DNA of 64,000 nt, from assembly GCF_003589925.1 (NCBI RefSeq), contig NZ_CP032382.1, forward strand, positions 4,774,001 to 4,838,000, read 5' to 3'. Source of the DNA: Chryseolinea soli (GTDB lineage: Bacteria; Bacteroidota; Bacteroidia; Cytophagales; Cyclobacteriaceae). A model generated the notes under the pieces. It was not told where the DNA came from, ran no database searches, and worked only from the letters and a program-made list of their open reading frames with translations. This document shows, piece after piece, positions 34,068-43,545 of this stretch. The stretch's first letter is position 1; the number at the start of each line of letters is the position of its first letter. The position numbers and the translations under genes are program-made.

Positions 34068-35036
34068 TTACAGGAAGTAAGGCCTTTGAGTATAAACCTT
34101 GTTATTCAGAAAGTCAAAGAGTACAAATCCAATGGCAGCCTCATGTGTATTGCCCAATATGCTCGGGGATGTGCTGATTTCGTACGAATAGTTGACAAAA
34201 AATTTTGAGAACGTAAAACCCAGAAGCGCGGCGATCGATCCAGACGATCGGTACGTGCCGCCCAACCAAATCTCTTTATCGTAGCGAAATTTAGTCGAGG
34301 CATCCCAATAATAGGCGTCACCTTGCTTGCGCGCGAGTCCGGTGGCATAGAGCTGGAAACGCTGACTTAAATTCATGTTGAAACCTAGCTGGGCCGTCTG
34401 AATATTGCTGTAGGTTACGGGAAGTGTAGAGAGGTTCAGCTTTTGACCGGCCAACGAGAAATAAGCATAGCCAACGTAGAAGTGCTCTCCATACAAGGAA
34501 AAGCCTGCATTGAGATCAAGATTGTTTTGTTGCGACAGTCCACCGAGCAGGCCCTTGTAAACAGGGTCGTCAATGTTCCGTGGAATCAACTTGTTGGGAT
34601 CTAATCGAAGCGCCTGATACATCACCTGCGTTCCAAGCGATGCATATAAGGATCTGCTGAGCGGCAGGTGGTAGGCATAGCCGGCGCTGGCGGATGTGCC
34701 GGAATAGGGTCCGTACGAATCCTGCATAACAAAAAGTGAAACCCCTTTTTTTGCATGACCGGCAAACGTAGCGTCATCGGTCTCGTAGAGCTTTGACTTG
34801 TTGCGCAGTGCGTCCAGGTTGATATTGAGCCCCGCGTAATTGCTTTTCGGACCGTCGGGTAATTTTGCCAAACTCTGACGTGTTCCGATCTTCAGGTCCA
34901 GGTAGTTTTCGATGCCGCTAAAGGCTGGATTGAATGTGTACGGTACCGTATAATTTTGCACAAGTTGAAAGGGCAATTGGGCGTGCACCATACAGGCGAC
35001 ACCGAGTAATGCCGATGTTAAAAGAATGGTTCTCAT
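34068..35036 (-). CDS. PorP/SprF-family T9SS outer-membrane protein
   Basis: The 322-residue protein has a signal peptide (ending VHAQ) and a barrel of the PorP/SprF family (opening FQLVQNYTVPYTFNPAFSG, later YAYHLPLSRSLYASLGTQ and FVNYSYEIS, ending in a short tail). In this family the barrel helps export and surface attachment of a partner with a type B C-terminal domain encoded nearby. The partner here is the FG-GAP/FN3 protein encoded immediately upstream, 7 bases away. Last gene of the four-gene minus-strand operon. Confidence 0.93.
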   Translation of the reverse strand: MRTILLTSALLGVACMVHAQLPFQLVQNYTVPYTFNPAFSGIENYLDLKIGTRQSLAKLPDGPKSNYAGLNINLDALRNKSKLYETDDATFAGHAKKGVSLFVMQDSYGPYSGTSASAGYAYHLPLSRSLYASLGTQVMYQALRLDPNKLIPRNIDDPVYKGLLGGLSQQNNLDLNAGFSLYGEHFYVGYAYFSLAGQKLNLSTLPVTYSNIQTAQLGFNMNLSQRFQLYATGLARKQGDAYYWDASTKFRYDKEIWLGGTYRSSGSIAALLGFTFSKFFVNYSYEISTSPSILGNTHEAAIGFVLFDFLNNKVYTQRPYFL

Positions 35037-35043
35037 GAGAGGG

Positions 35044-36810
35044 TCATTGATGAAGCAGTGTTATAAAACCTTTATTTACTTGTTGTCCATTGTTTAATTT
35101 TATGATATAGATGTAGGTTCCTGAAGGAAGCAATTTGCCATTGCTGGATCCGTCCCATTCCGATTCGGGAGTGTAATGTGAGGAGGAGAAAACTTTTTTC
35201 CCAGACGTATCGAACACCTCTACAGAGTGGTTGGGATAGTTTTCCAAGTTGAGAATGTTCCAGGTTGGATTGTAGGTGTCACCATCGGGGGTAAAGAGTG
35301 TGGGGATATCCAGCGCGGGCCCTGGAGCTTCGTCAAATTTCACCTCGACAATGTTAGAGTAAGACCGGAGTGCTCCTTTGTATGAAAAGACCTTGTAGTA
35401 GTAGGTCGTTCCAAGGGTGACATTGCTATCGCTATAGCTGTTGCCGGTAACGCTGGAGATCGGTGTAAACGCATTCATGCCGTTTTCCGATCGCTCTATA
35501 CCAAAGCCTTCTTCATCGTTCGAAACATCAGTCCACGTTAACACGATAGCGGTCTTTCCTTGTGCTTTGGCGACGAGATCCAGCGGGGCAATTGGAGGGA
35601 TCATCGCGGGATCGATGGGTGGCGTTGCTGAAGCGATGTTGGAATTTTCGGAAGTTTCATCTGCACGAAAGGTGATAACGCGGTAATAGTAGATTTGCCC
35701 GGATGTCAATCCGCCTTCCTCGTATGTTTGGATGTTTGGCCCGGTGCGTATAAGCTCTGAAAAGTTGACTCCGTCTGTCGATCGTTCAATGATGTAACCC
35801 TCTTCGTTAATGCTGTTATCGTCCCAGGTAAGGTGAATGGAAGAGAATGAGGTTGCGGTAGCCGTTAAATTTGTAGGTGGGTCAGGATGTTTTGAAGCGG
35901 ATTCGTAGAAAACGATATCGCCGTTCGTTCCATTGAAAACGAAAAGATCTTCATCGCCGTCGTCGTCGATGTCGACCAGGTCGAGACCAATATTTTTCAG
36001 CGTCTTTTGACCGTATGTGGTTGTGAAATGGAACGGATCGATAAGGGGATCTTTGAAATACGGTGTGATGCCTACCGGCGTATTTTCGAAGAAGAGCAAA
36101 TGTCCGTCATCCAATCCAAAAAAGATATCTAAGTCGCCGTCAGCGTCGAAATCGGAAGATTCAATGAACGAGCGTTGAGCCGGCTTAGGCAGATATGAGA
36201 GGTGGAACGGATTGTAGGCACCGGTGGTGTATGCGGGGTTTTTGAGACCTGTGTTGATAAGGTCGTATACGATGTTGGAACCCGGGCTATAGGCGCTCAC
36301 CAAGCAATCCAGATAGCTGTCCTTATTGAGATCCATCATTTCCGGTTTCATGAAATCTTGTGGCGACGGTGTGACGAGTCCAAAGGGACTATAGTCACTT
36401 GCCTGGATCGCGGACCTGAACTTAAATATCAGCGAGTTGCCTATGTTTTCACGCCACAGAAACTTTTTTTTCACGGGATCTCCACCGATCATATCCACAT
36501 CACCATCATAGTCGATGTCGGCGAGGTCTAAATAAGGAACGGCATAGTTGTAGGTTTTTACACTCTTAAAAGCAGGAGCCTTTGCCGTTCCCTTGTTTTC
36601 AAGAACGTATGTGATGTTGCTGGTGAGGTCCGATACGATGGCATCCTGGTCGCCATCGGCGTCCATATCCGCAAAAGCGCCGCAAATCTGATCGCCGGCG
36701 AAAAGCTGGAGCCCATACGGATTGGCTACCGGTGTCTTGAACTGTGCAGCAACGGGCAAGGTCACGAAGAACAATCCGAATTCCAAAAAGTGAGTGAGTT
36801 TAAGGCGCAT
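35044..36810 (-). CDS. Secreted FG-GAP and fibronectin III protein with T9SS type B domain
   Basis: A 588-residue cargo protein. After the signal peptide (ending VAAQ) come VCBS/FG-GAP repeats (about 25-310) with calcium-type loops such as DADGDQDAI, DYDGDVDMI, DADGDLDIF and DDDGDEDLF. Two fibronectin type III domains follow (about 312-400 and 405-490, each with a YYYRV or YYYKV core). The C-terminal type B domain (about 498-588) has FTPDGDTYNPTW, VEVFDTSGKKVF, EWDGSSNG and PSGTYIYII. It should be exported by T9SS and displayed at the surface. Flanked by PorP/SprF genes on both sides in the operon, three bases after one and 7 before the other. Confidence 0.92.
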   Translation of the reverse strand: MRLKLTHFLEFGLFFVTLPVAAQFKTPVANPYGLQLFAGDQICGAFADMDADGDQDAIVSDLTSNITYVLENKGTAKAPAFKSVKTYNYAVPYLDLADIDYDGDVDMIGGDPVKKKFLWRENIGNSLIFKFRSAIQASDYSPFGLVTPSPQDFMKPEMMDLNKDSYLDCLVSAYSPGSNIVYDLINTGLKNPAYTTGAYNPFHLSYLPKPAQRSFIESSDFDADGDLDIFFGLDDGHLLFFENTPVGITPYFKDPLIDPFHFTTTYGQKTLKNIGLDLVDIDDDGDEDLFVFNGTNGDIVFYESASKHPDPPTNLTATATSFSSIHLTWDDNSINEEGYIIERSTDGVNFSELIRTGPNIQTYEEGGLTSGQIYYYRVITFRADETSENSNIASATPPIDPAMIPPIAPLDLVAKAQGKTAIVLTWTDVSNDEEGFGIERSENGMNAFTPISSVTGNSYSDSNVTLGTTYYYKVFSYKGALRSYSNIVEVKFDEAPGPALDIPTLFTPDGDTYNPTWNILNLENYPNHSVEVFDTSGKKVFSSSHYTPESEWDGSSNGKLLPSGTYIYIIKLNNGQQVNKGFITLLHQ

Positions 36811-36813
36811 GGA

Positions 36814-37845
36814 TTATTGTTTTAATTTTTCGAGATTCAGATCGTGGTTGTGATAGAAAGCGGGGCATGGTATGAAGCGTCCCTTTTTAGGCTGTCGCTT
36901 TAATCGGTTGATCTCGTATTTGATGGAGATCTCGTGCGCGCCGCCGGCGCCAGAACCGAGTTTCGAAACGGTGATATCGTAACTATACATAATATCGAAC
37001 TTGGAAAGCTTGAACCCGAGATTGGCAATGATGGCATCCTGACTCACGTTGTCGGCAACATCTTGATGTATGGGAATGCCTCGATACCACAAGCCAAAGA
37101 CAACGGGTTCGATCATGAGGTAGGTGCCGATATCGAGTTGATCAAATCGGCCTTGACTTCTGTAGTTGAAAGACGGCAGCAGGTCGGCTGTGCGTCCGCG
37201 CATTCCCAGGTTCTTGATGCGAAAGCTCATGCCACCGTGTATGCTCCATTTTAGCGGCAGCCGTGTCACACCGTCGACTAGCGAACGATTGGGATCGTTC
37301 AGATGGTTTGCCGAACCCCCAATCCACATTTTTGAATTATAAATGAGCAACCCAGCCCCAAAATCGAAATACGTTTTCGGGTCGGGCGTGAAGATGATAC
37401 CGGACGGCGTCTGTGTGCCATCGAGATTGAGCTGATCGTAGAATAACAACTTGTTAAAATCGATAGACCGCCGTCCTAACCCGAAGCTAAGCCCCGGCGA
37501 GATCACCCATCCGCTTTTTGTGCTGATCTTATAAGAATACAGGAGGTTGATTACGTTCGATTTGAGGGAGGCTGTTCCTGCCTGATCGCTCATGAACAGA
37601 ACGCCAACACCACTTCTTAACTCAGGCAACATCATGTCGAATGAGAATGCCGCTGTTTTGAAACCAGCACCCACACCGGGCCATTGGTTGCGATAGTTGC
37701 TAATGAACCGGTAGCTGGGAGTGGACCCCGCAAATGCCGGATTGAGAAACAGCGGTGCGGAATAATACTGTGAGAAAGCTGGGTCTTGCGCCCATACCCA
37801 ACACGTTAGCAATGTACCAAAGATTAAAAGCCAAGTCTTTTTCAT
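36814..37845 (-). CDS. PorP/SprF-family T9SS outer-membrane protein
   Basis: The 343-residue protein has a signal peptide (ending WAQ) followed by the classical family start DPAFSQYYSAPLFLNPAFAGS and NYRNQWPG. The rest is a barrel of alternating strands with a basic C-terminal tail. Its ATG shares one base with the stop codon of the 1304-residue cargo gene (TAATG), so the two are translationally coupled. That coupling supports a cargo-partner relation like that of SprB and SprF. Confidence 0.95.
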   Translation of the reverse strand: MKKTWLLIFGTLLTCWVWAQDPAFSQYYSAPLFLNPAFAGSTPSYRFISNYRNQWPGVGAGFKTAAFSFDMMLPELRSGVGVLFMSDQAGTASLKSNVINLLYSYKISTKSGWVISPGLSFGLGRRSIDFNKLLFYDQLNLDGTQTPSGIIFTPDPKTYFDFGAGLLIYNSKMWIGGSANHLNDPNRSLVDGVTRLPLKWSIHGGMSFRIKNLGMRGRTADLLPSFNYRSQGRFDQLDIGTYLMIEPVVFGLWYRGIPIHQDVADNVSQDAIIANLGFKLSKFDIMYSYDITVSKLGSGAGGAHEISIKYEINRLKRQPKKGRFIPCPAFYHNHDLNLEKLKQ

Positions 37846-40800
37846 TATCGTATTAAATTAATGTCGCCTACCCGGGTCACCGTCTGCCCATTTTCTTGTC
37901 GCGTGGTAAGTTTATACACATAGACATCGGGTGGACAGGGCTGGCCGTTGTAGTAGCCATCCCATCCATGTGAAGTATCAGAAGTCTCAAAGACCAGTTG
38001 ACCCCAGCGATTGAAAATTTGAAGATTGTAATCGCGCAAGCCGCGGGTAAGAGGTAAGAAAAGGCTGTTTTGATCGGCTCTGCCATTGCCGGGTCCGAGA
38101 CCGCTAGGCACGAACGCATTTGGTAAGTAGATATCACCCCCGTAAAGGGCCTGTATGCCCGTAGCCAGTTTGAAGGTGTCGGCGCACGTGGTGTTGTTGG
38201 CATAGGCAATCAGGGATATTCCAAAAATCCCTTCTTTCGCATATTCATGCGTTGGCTGAAATTCGGTTGATGTCGTTTGGTCGCCGAAATCCCACAGATA
38301 GTCCGTGGCGCCGAGGCTTTGATTTATGAGATAGACTTTACCGGGAATGTACACCACCAGGGGCTTGGCCGAGAAGTATGCCAACGGCTTCTCTTTCACC
38401 TCGATAATGAGATTTTTCTGATTGACAGCGACCAGTCCGTCGGTGGCATCTTTGGCTGAAAGCTTTACTGTGTAAACGCCTGGTTTTTCGAACAAATGCG
38501 AGGGATTGATGGCATACGAAGGTGCTTCACCAACTCCGAAGTCCCATTCGTAGGATGAGGGATCGACGTATTGAGACTTGTTTGTGAAATTGACCAGCAG
38601 GGGAGCACAACCCATCGCGGGGTCGTAGTCAAAGTCTATAATGGGCTGGTGCGGCAGGACCGTGGCTTGTAGGGAATCCTTGAATACACAGGTTCCCTGC
38701 GCAGCCGTGAGCTTTGCCCAGAACGTTCCCGGCTTTGCGTAGTCGTGATGCACGGAGAGGTCCTGTAATGTTACTTCGCGCGAGCCATCGCCGAAGCTCC
38801 AGGTATAGGTCCAGTCGGGATCAAAATTCAAGTGTGTAAAGTCATACCCTGCATCCGGGAACTCCGGCGGCGTGCTGGGCGACACGCTGAAATTGGGATT
38901 GATGGATTTTTGCTGGGGCACCACTAGATTCTGCGTAACCACAGGACTTTGGCAGGTAGCAAAATTGACTGCCTGCAACGATACCTCTACCTGCTGATCG
39001 GCCCCAACCATTCGTGGATATTGAACCGATAGGGTTGCCAGACCGTTGTTTGGCACGGACTGTGAAACACCATTGAGCTTTATCGACCACTGGTAGTCGG
39101 CATAGCCTTTGTATACGGCTTCCAGTGTGAAACCTATGTCACTACAGGTGAGCAATGAAATGTCGCTGGAGAAATCACCAATTGGCTCGGGATTTACGCG
39201 TACTTTCATAGCCGTTTGATACTGACACCCGGTAAGTAGCATGACGGTGAGTGAAACATCATAATCCTCGTAAGTCGTGCCGGAATGGTTGCCGAGTGCC
39301 CCCGGTGTGGGGGTGTATAGACTTTGCGTTGGACCGTTAAGTTGATCAATGACATTGCCGTTCTTGTCGGTCAGTTCCCATAAATAATTTATAGGATGCA
39401 GCGCTTGCGTATTGGGTGCCGCCTGAAAGAATACCGAATTTAAGGGAGCACAATTGGGATCGAAAGGATTATAGTTGGAGTTGATGCTAACGACCGCTCC
39501 CCCTGGATATACTGTTATCGTTTGGTCGGCCGAAACAACGGAGCAATTGTCATCGCTGACGGCCGTGAGTCGAACCTTGAAATACCGGATGAGGGATGTC
39601 GTGTTATCGAATTGCAATGTGGCCGGCGGGTAGGGGAAAGGTGGGTTGACCTGATCGTTTTCTACGTGGTAACCCAGGCCATTTTGTTCATCCACTTCCC
39701 ATACAAATTCCTTTATGCTGCTGCCGGCCGGTAATGCCGGGGTAGTATTTGCAAAATCGACCGAGGAACTTCCGCAGAGCAGACCCGAAGGATACGTAAA
39801 GGACGGTTGCGGCAACGGAGCTACTTTGATGTCTTTCGCGATCATGACCGGCTCGCATCCTCCGTTGGTTGATACGCGATATGCTACTGTGTGCGTCCCT
39901 ACCGTGAAAAGCTTGTCGACCGGGTCGTTCGCAAAAAAAGCTTTGTCCTCCACGAACGTTACCCCATCGTAGTCAAAGTCCCAGGAATATTTGACCATGC
40001 TCACCGGAAATGATGTGGTTAGCGTGGCCGATGGCACAAGGTGTGTTTTTACTCCATTGCAAACCGTGGCCCCTGTAAAATCTATAACGGGCTGGTTGGC
40101 CATGGTGATCTTGATCTCGCTGCGCGATTCGCAAGTGGTCACTTGGTCTTTCAGGATGAGCCGTATCGTGTATTCACCCTCCGTCAAGGTTATTTGACTC
40201 AAGCCCGTTGCCGGATCCACGAAGTAGGGCAGTTGACTGGTCGAGAAATCACCTGGACTCCCCATCGGGACGTTCGGGTAGCTGGCAACCGTTGTGGTAA
40301 CACCTCCTATTTTCTTATCCATTTCCCAACGCCAAAGCGGGATAGCTCCGACTGTGCCTGGCGGAGGCGTGGGGATGGTGGAGACATCCTCGAAGGTGAA
40401 GGTGCGCGGGTTGTTGTCGCAGAACTTGTTCAATTGAGCGGGATCCAAAACGTTCCCGTTGTCATCGGTTGTTTCCATTTCGGCAACCACCGGTTCGATC
40501 ACTTCGATGATATCATCGTATGCGACAATACAATCCCCCAGTGCATTCACATCTTTGACGCGAAGGCGGACCAATTTCAACCCTGATTTCGGGAAGCTGA
40601 ATTGTTGCTTTGTGAGACCTGCGGCGAATGCTGTGCCGTCGTTTTGAAAAGGGTAGCGATTGAGAATGGGGGACGAGTCTGTTGGACCGTCATAGATGAC
40701 CCATTGATAGGCAAAATAAGAACCGCCATAACCCGGTGCCGGCGGGGGGATAGGTGGCGTGAGATCTTTGGCGTAAACATTTTCGCCAATACAAAACTGT

Positions 40801-41759
40801 CTTTGTAAGGGGCCGGTGAATCCCTGTCCGTGGATGTCGAAATCGGGATTGGGAGATGGCACAACGAACACGGGGGCATGCGTAATAACGGGCATGCTAT
40901 CCCCAGTGGGGTTAACCGGATTAAGTGCGCCATCGGACAGTACGGCATCATAGGGATTACAAGTGTTCCAATTGCTCATCTTCATCCAGAACGTAGATCC
41001 AATGGGGGCGCCTTGCGTGATGGTGATCGGCAAACTGTTTGTGTAGGGACCGCTTACGGGATATTTTGGCTTGCCGCCAAGGCTGGGATTTTTATAAGGG
41101 AAGGTTACCGAACTGCCATTGACCTTTATTTTTGATGAAGGTATCGGGGCTGCAGGCGGAGCCCAGGGCGGAGGCGCAACGCCATAGTCAAATTCGACCC
41201 AGCGCGCCGGGAGGTTAGTGCGTGATAATATCGGATTAGGATTACAGTTAAATCGCGAGACATCAGAAAAAACAAATGTGCCGTTGAATGAGTCGCAAAT
41301 CCGGATGTAGGCGAGGGTAATTTGGACGTTGTCCTTGTCCCAAACCTCGGCATCGAATGTTAATTTGGTCGAGCCGATCGGTGTGCAGGGATTGATTGCC
41401 TGCAACGTTACCGTGTAAGCACATTCGGGTACGGCCGTCCTATATCGGTGTGCAATGTCTTCGAAATACTCGAAGGCTCCGGTTGTTGGATTTGTGAAGT
41501 AAGACGTGGACGACTGCACGATATGTTCTCCCGGAGGAGGAAAACTGCCATCTCCCCAGTCTACATAATATTCCGTGTCGCCAGGAGTGGCATTGGTAAA
41601 TTGTGCGCGAACAACGTATCGATAGGGAATACATTGGGGGACTGTGGTTATCCTTTGTCCCCCCGCGCCCAACGATTTACATTGTGACCATGCCTCTCCA
41701 GCGATGAGGGTCACCAGGCACAAGATCAAGCAGAGGCAATAGCTAATTTTTGCTTTCAT
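37845..41759 (-). CDS. Large PKD-repeat cell-surface protein with T9SS type B domain
   Basis: A 1304-residue protein with a signal peptide (ending EAWSQ). It carries many Ig-like and PKD-type modules; three clear PKD domains near residues 955-1200 have YTWSFGDGS, YEWDFGVGE and YLWDFGDQT. The C-terminal type B sorting domain (about 1205-1304) shows LPNAFVPSG, IFNRWGQLVFET, GWDGYYNG, PPDVYVYK and a terminal LIR. This is the architecture of large T9SS adhesins and gliding-related proteins. It is the first gene of a four-gene operon with alternating cargo and PorP/SprF genes. A palindromic repeat lies about 100 bases upstream of its start. Adhesive function is inferred. Confidence 0.93.
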   Translation of the reverse strand: MKAKISYCLCLILCLVTLIAGEAWSQCKSLGAGGQRITTVPQCIPYRYVVRAQFTNATPGDTEYYVDWGDGSFPPPGEHIVQSSTSYFTNPTTGAFEYFEDIAHRYRTAVPECAYTVTLQAINPCTPIGSTKLTFDAEVWDKDNVQITLAYIRICDSFNGTFVFSDVSRFNCNPNPILSRTNLPARWVEFDYGVAPPPWAPPAAPIPSSKIKVNGSSVTFPYKNPSLGGKPKYPVSGPYTNSLPITITQGAPIGSTFWMKMSNWNTCNPYDAVLSDGALNPVNPTGDSMPVITHAPVFVVPSPNPDFDIHGQGFTGPLQRQFCIGENVYAKDLTPPIPPPAPGYGGSYFAYQWVIYDGPTDSSPILNRYPFQNDGTAFAAGLTKQQFSFPKSGLKLVRLRVKDVNALGDCIVAYDDIIEVIEPVVAEMETTDDNGNVLDPAQLNKFCDNNPRTFTFEDVSTIPTPPPGTVGAIPLWRWEMDKKIGGVTTTVASYPNVPMGSPGDFSTSQLPYFVDPATGLSQITLTEGEYTIRLILKDQVTTCESRSEIKITMANQPVIDFTGATVCNGVKTHLVPSATLTTSFPVSMVKYSWDFDYDGVTFVEDKAFFANDPVDKLFTVGTHTVAYRVSTNGGCEPVMIAKDIKVAPLPQPSFTYPSGLLCGSSSVDFANTTPALPAGSSIKEFVWEVDEQNGLGYHVENDQVNPPFPYPPATLQFDNTTSLIRYFKVRLTAVSDDNCSVVSADQTITVYPGGAVVSINSNYNPFDPNCAPLNSVFFQAAPNTQALHPINYLWELTDKNGNVIDQLNGPTQSLYTPTPGALGNHSGTTYEDYDVSLTVMLLTGCQYQTAMKVRVNPEPIGDFSSDISLLTCSDIGFTLEAVYKGYADYQWSIKLNGVSQSVPNNGLATLSVQYPRMVGADQQVEVSLQAVNFATCQSPVVTQNLVVPQQKSINPNFSVSPSTPPEFPDAGYDFTHLNFDPDWTYTWSFGDGSREVTLQDLSVHHDYAKPGTFWAKLTAAQGTCVFKDSLQATVLPHQPIIDFDYDPAMGCAPLLVNFTNKSQYVDPSSYEWDFGVGEAPSYAINPSHLFEKPGVYTVKLSAKDATDGLVAVNQKNLIIEVKEKPLAYFSAKPLVVYIPGKVYLINQSLGATDYLWDFGDQTTSTEFQPTHEYAKEGIFGISLIAYANNTTCADTFKLATGIQALYGGDIYLPNAFVPSGLGPGNGRADQNSLFLPLTRGLRDYNLQIFNRWGQLVFETSDTSHGWDGYYNGQPCPPDVYVYKLTTRQENGQTVTRVGDINLIR

Positions 41760-41857
41760 ACCGAAAAGGGTTCAATCATTGACAAAGCCCTTTGACAAAC
41801 CCGGTGCCATTAAAAAATGCCCTTTAAGACTTAGAAACACACATTTTAAAACGGGTG

Positions 41858-41895
41858 CCAACGATATTTCGTCGGTTCGTCGTTTTTTCGTTGGC
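41858..41895. repeat. Intergenic palindrome family, cluster E
   Basis: CCAACGA-TATT-TCGTCGG (41858-41875) is followed by TTCGTCG-TTTTTT-CGTTGGC, so the whole block can also fold on itself with GCCAACGA at one end and TCGTTGGC at the other. It lies about 100 bases upstream of the PKD cargo operon. Confidence 0.7.
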
Positions 41896-42299
41896 TAAGC
41901 GGTCGCATTCTTTTTGTCTGTAAAAAGTAACCAGACTCGTCACCCGGATTTTTTTTGGATCGCTTGTTGGTTTGGGAGGAGGTATAAAAGAAGGGAAGAG
42001 ACAATAGTCCATAAACTGATGATCCTGGGCCATTGAACGCGGTGGTCAATGGACCTTTCACGAAGTCGATTGAATAAAAAAAATTAACCAGGTTGGAGGG
42101 CCTTGAGAGGATGAAGCGCAGGCTTGAAGGATTTGGTTGACATCGTGGTGCGTAGTGTTTGATGAGGCGCAGCACGATGTTGTAGATACTATGGGGTCAT
42201 GAGCATTTTTTCGGCGACCCGGCAATGCGAGATCGGTTGCTATCTATTCGATCAATGGACAAGCATGGCAGGTTGACACCGAAATGACTCAAGCTTATC

Positions 42300-42335
42300 A
42301 ACCAGGTTTGACCCTGGTTAAATCCTTTAGATTTG
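42300..42335 (+). promoter_or_regulatory. Promoter with overlapping dyad
   Basis: TTG at 42308-42310 and TAGATTTG at 42328-42335, 17 bases apart, fit the Bacteroidota -33/-7 promoter. The -33 element sits in the centre of the inverted repeat AACCAGG-N6-CCTGGTT (42300-42319), a likely operator. The leader to the gene at 42492 would be about 150 bases. Confidence 0.6.
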
Positions 42336-42491
42336 AGTTTTGTATGACCGATTTATGTCGACAGAATACTGCTTTTCGTCTTGTCTAAGAGTTCCGGCAT
42401 CGTTATTTTTTGAATCTCCGTCAAAAAATGACAATCCTCCGGTAATTTGCGCCGTTAGAGTACATAAAATTAATTGGAGCCCTTATATTTT

Positions 42492-42860
42492 ATGGAAAAG
42501 AATACGAAGCCTGCGGAGGAAGTGGTGCGCACGCACCGACCCGATGGCCGTCCAGGTGTGGTCTTGTTGAAGCAGGAGTATGATTTTTTATGTTCGTTCA
42601 TCCTTTCCAGTGTCGAAAAATCGGATAACATTACGTTGAACGATTTGCTTGAAAAGGCCCGTGTCACCCTCGATGGAAAATGGAGCGGCGACCTGTCTTG
42701 GAAGATCCTCCAGGTAAAAATGGATCTGGAAGCCCACCGCCTCCTCGAAGTGATGGTGGCGACACGCAAGCGCCATGCCTACACCCTCAAATTGACCCGC
42801 CAGGGTCTTTCCAGAATCCGCTATGAGAATCAAGTGGCCGAGTGGGCCGAGAAAGATTGA
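42492..42860 (+). CDS. Small winged-helix-like protein, DUF6958-like
   Basis: The 122-residue protein has a pattern (HRPDGRPGVVLLKQEYDFL, LNDLLEKA, GDLSWKILQVKMDLEAHRLLEV, LKLTRQGL) that resembles the DUF6958 group of small winged-helix-like proteins. This is my recollection of the family and not a tested match. It has no signal or membrane helix. A TTG at 42474 could start it six residues earlier; the ATG at 42492 is preferred. It is preceded by a good promoter with a dyad, so it may be regulated. Convergent with the TlpA-like gene. Confidence 0.68.
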   Translation: MEKNTKPAEEVVRTHRPDGRPGVVLLKQEYDFLCSFILSSVEKSDNITLNDLLEKARVTLDGKWSGDLSWKILQVKMDLEAHRLLEVMVATRKRHAYTLKLTRQGLSRIRYENQVAEWAEKD

Positions 42861-42865
42861 GCGCA

Positions 42866-43471
42866 TTACAAGTTCTCCAAGAACTTTTTAAATTTTGGAG
42901 TGTCGTAATTCGTCGTGCCTGTTTCCTTGCTCACAATTTTTCCTTCGCTGTTGATCACTAGCGTGGTCGGAATGGAGGGAACCTGCAGTTGTTCGGGAAG
43001 ATATCCTGAGGGCACATACACGGGGAATGCATAGCCTTTTTCCTTTGTAAAGTTCACCACTTTTGTAAAGTTCTCCCTTTTGTCTAACGACAGCATAACA
43101 AAGACGATTTTATCGTTGTCCTTTACCTTTTTATAGAGCTCGTCAATGCCCGGCATCTCTACACGGCAGGGGCCGCACCACGTGGCCCACATGTTCAGAA
43201 AGATCGTCTTGCCTTTAAACTGATTGAAGTCGATCACATGACCTTCCAGGTCCTTTATGTTGAAATTATAATCGAAGGTTTTCATGACCGCTGGTGGGGC
43301 CGCTGCGGCGTCCAGGATGCCCGTTTTCATGAGGGCAGAGCTCGTAAAGTAGGAGACGCCGGAAAGAGCCCCCGTTATACGCAATACGACAAATACGATC
43401 GCAAACATGGCCCAGGGGCGCAAATGCCTCCAAATGGCGTGGATTAAGGCAGTGTTAAACGGGGTTTTCAT
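42866..43471 (-). CDS. TlpA-like membrane-anchored thioredoxin
   Basis: One N-terminal membrane helix (MFAIVFVVLRITGAL, about residues 22-36) anchors a periplasmic thioredoxin domain of the TlpA/ResA type. The redox site WCGPC lies near residues 98-102 in MWATWCGPCRVEMPG, and the cis-proline is in VPSIPTTLVI. It should reduce or maintain thiols in the periplasm, for example in cytochrome c maturation. Unlike the two SxxS proteins in this window, it keeps both cysteines. Single gene, with no cytochrome genes nearby. Confidence 0.92.
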   Translation of the reverse strand: MKTPFNTALIHAIWRHLRPWAMFAIVFVVLRITGALSGVSYFTSSALMKTGILDAAAAPPAVMKTFDYNFNIKDLEGHVIDFNQFKGKTIFLNMWATWCGPCRVEMPGIDELYKKVKDNDKIVFVMLSLDKRENFTKVVNFTKEKGYAFPVYVPSGYLPEQLQVPSIPTTLVINSEGKIVSKETGTTNYDTPKFKKFLENL

Positions 43472-43545
43472 CTTGCGCGCGCCAGGAAAGGGTTACCAAA
43501 TCTCCATATTTTAATTAATTTCGAAAGATAATCTCGTTTAAGATC

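Larger units (their letters stand above)
41760..42491. other. Intergenic region between the cargo operon and the winged-helix gene
   Basis: About 730 bases without a supported gene. It contains palindrome cluster E (41858-41895) near the operon start and a promoter with an overlapping dyad at 42300-42335 pointing to the right. Short reading frames in between have no family resemblance. Confidence 0.5.

Noticed and set aside
41846..42175. A 109-codon minus-strand frame upstream of the PKD cargo gene
   Set aside because: It runs through a palindromic repeat, has irregular composition and no recognisable start context or domain.
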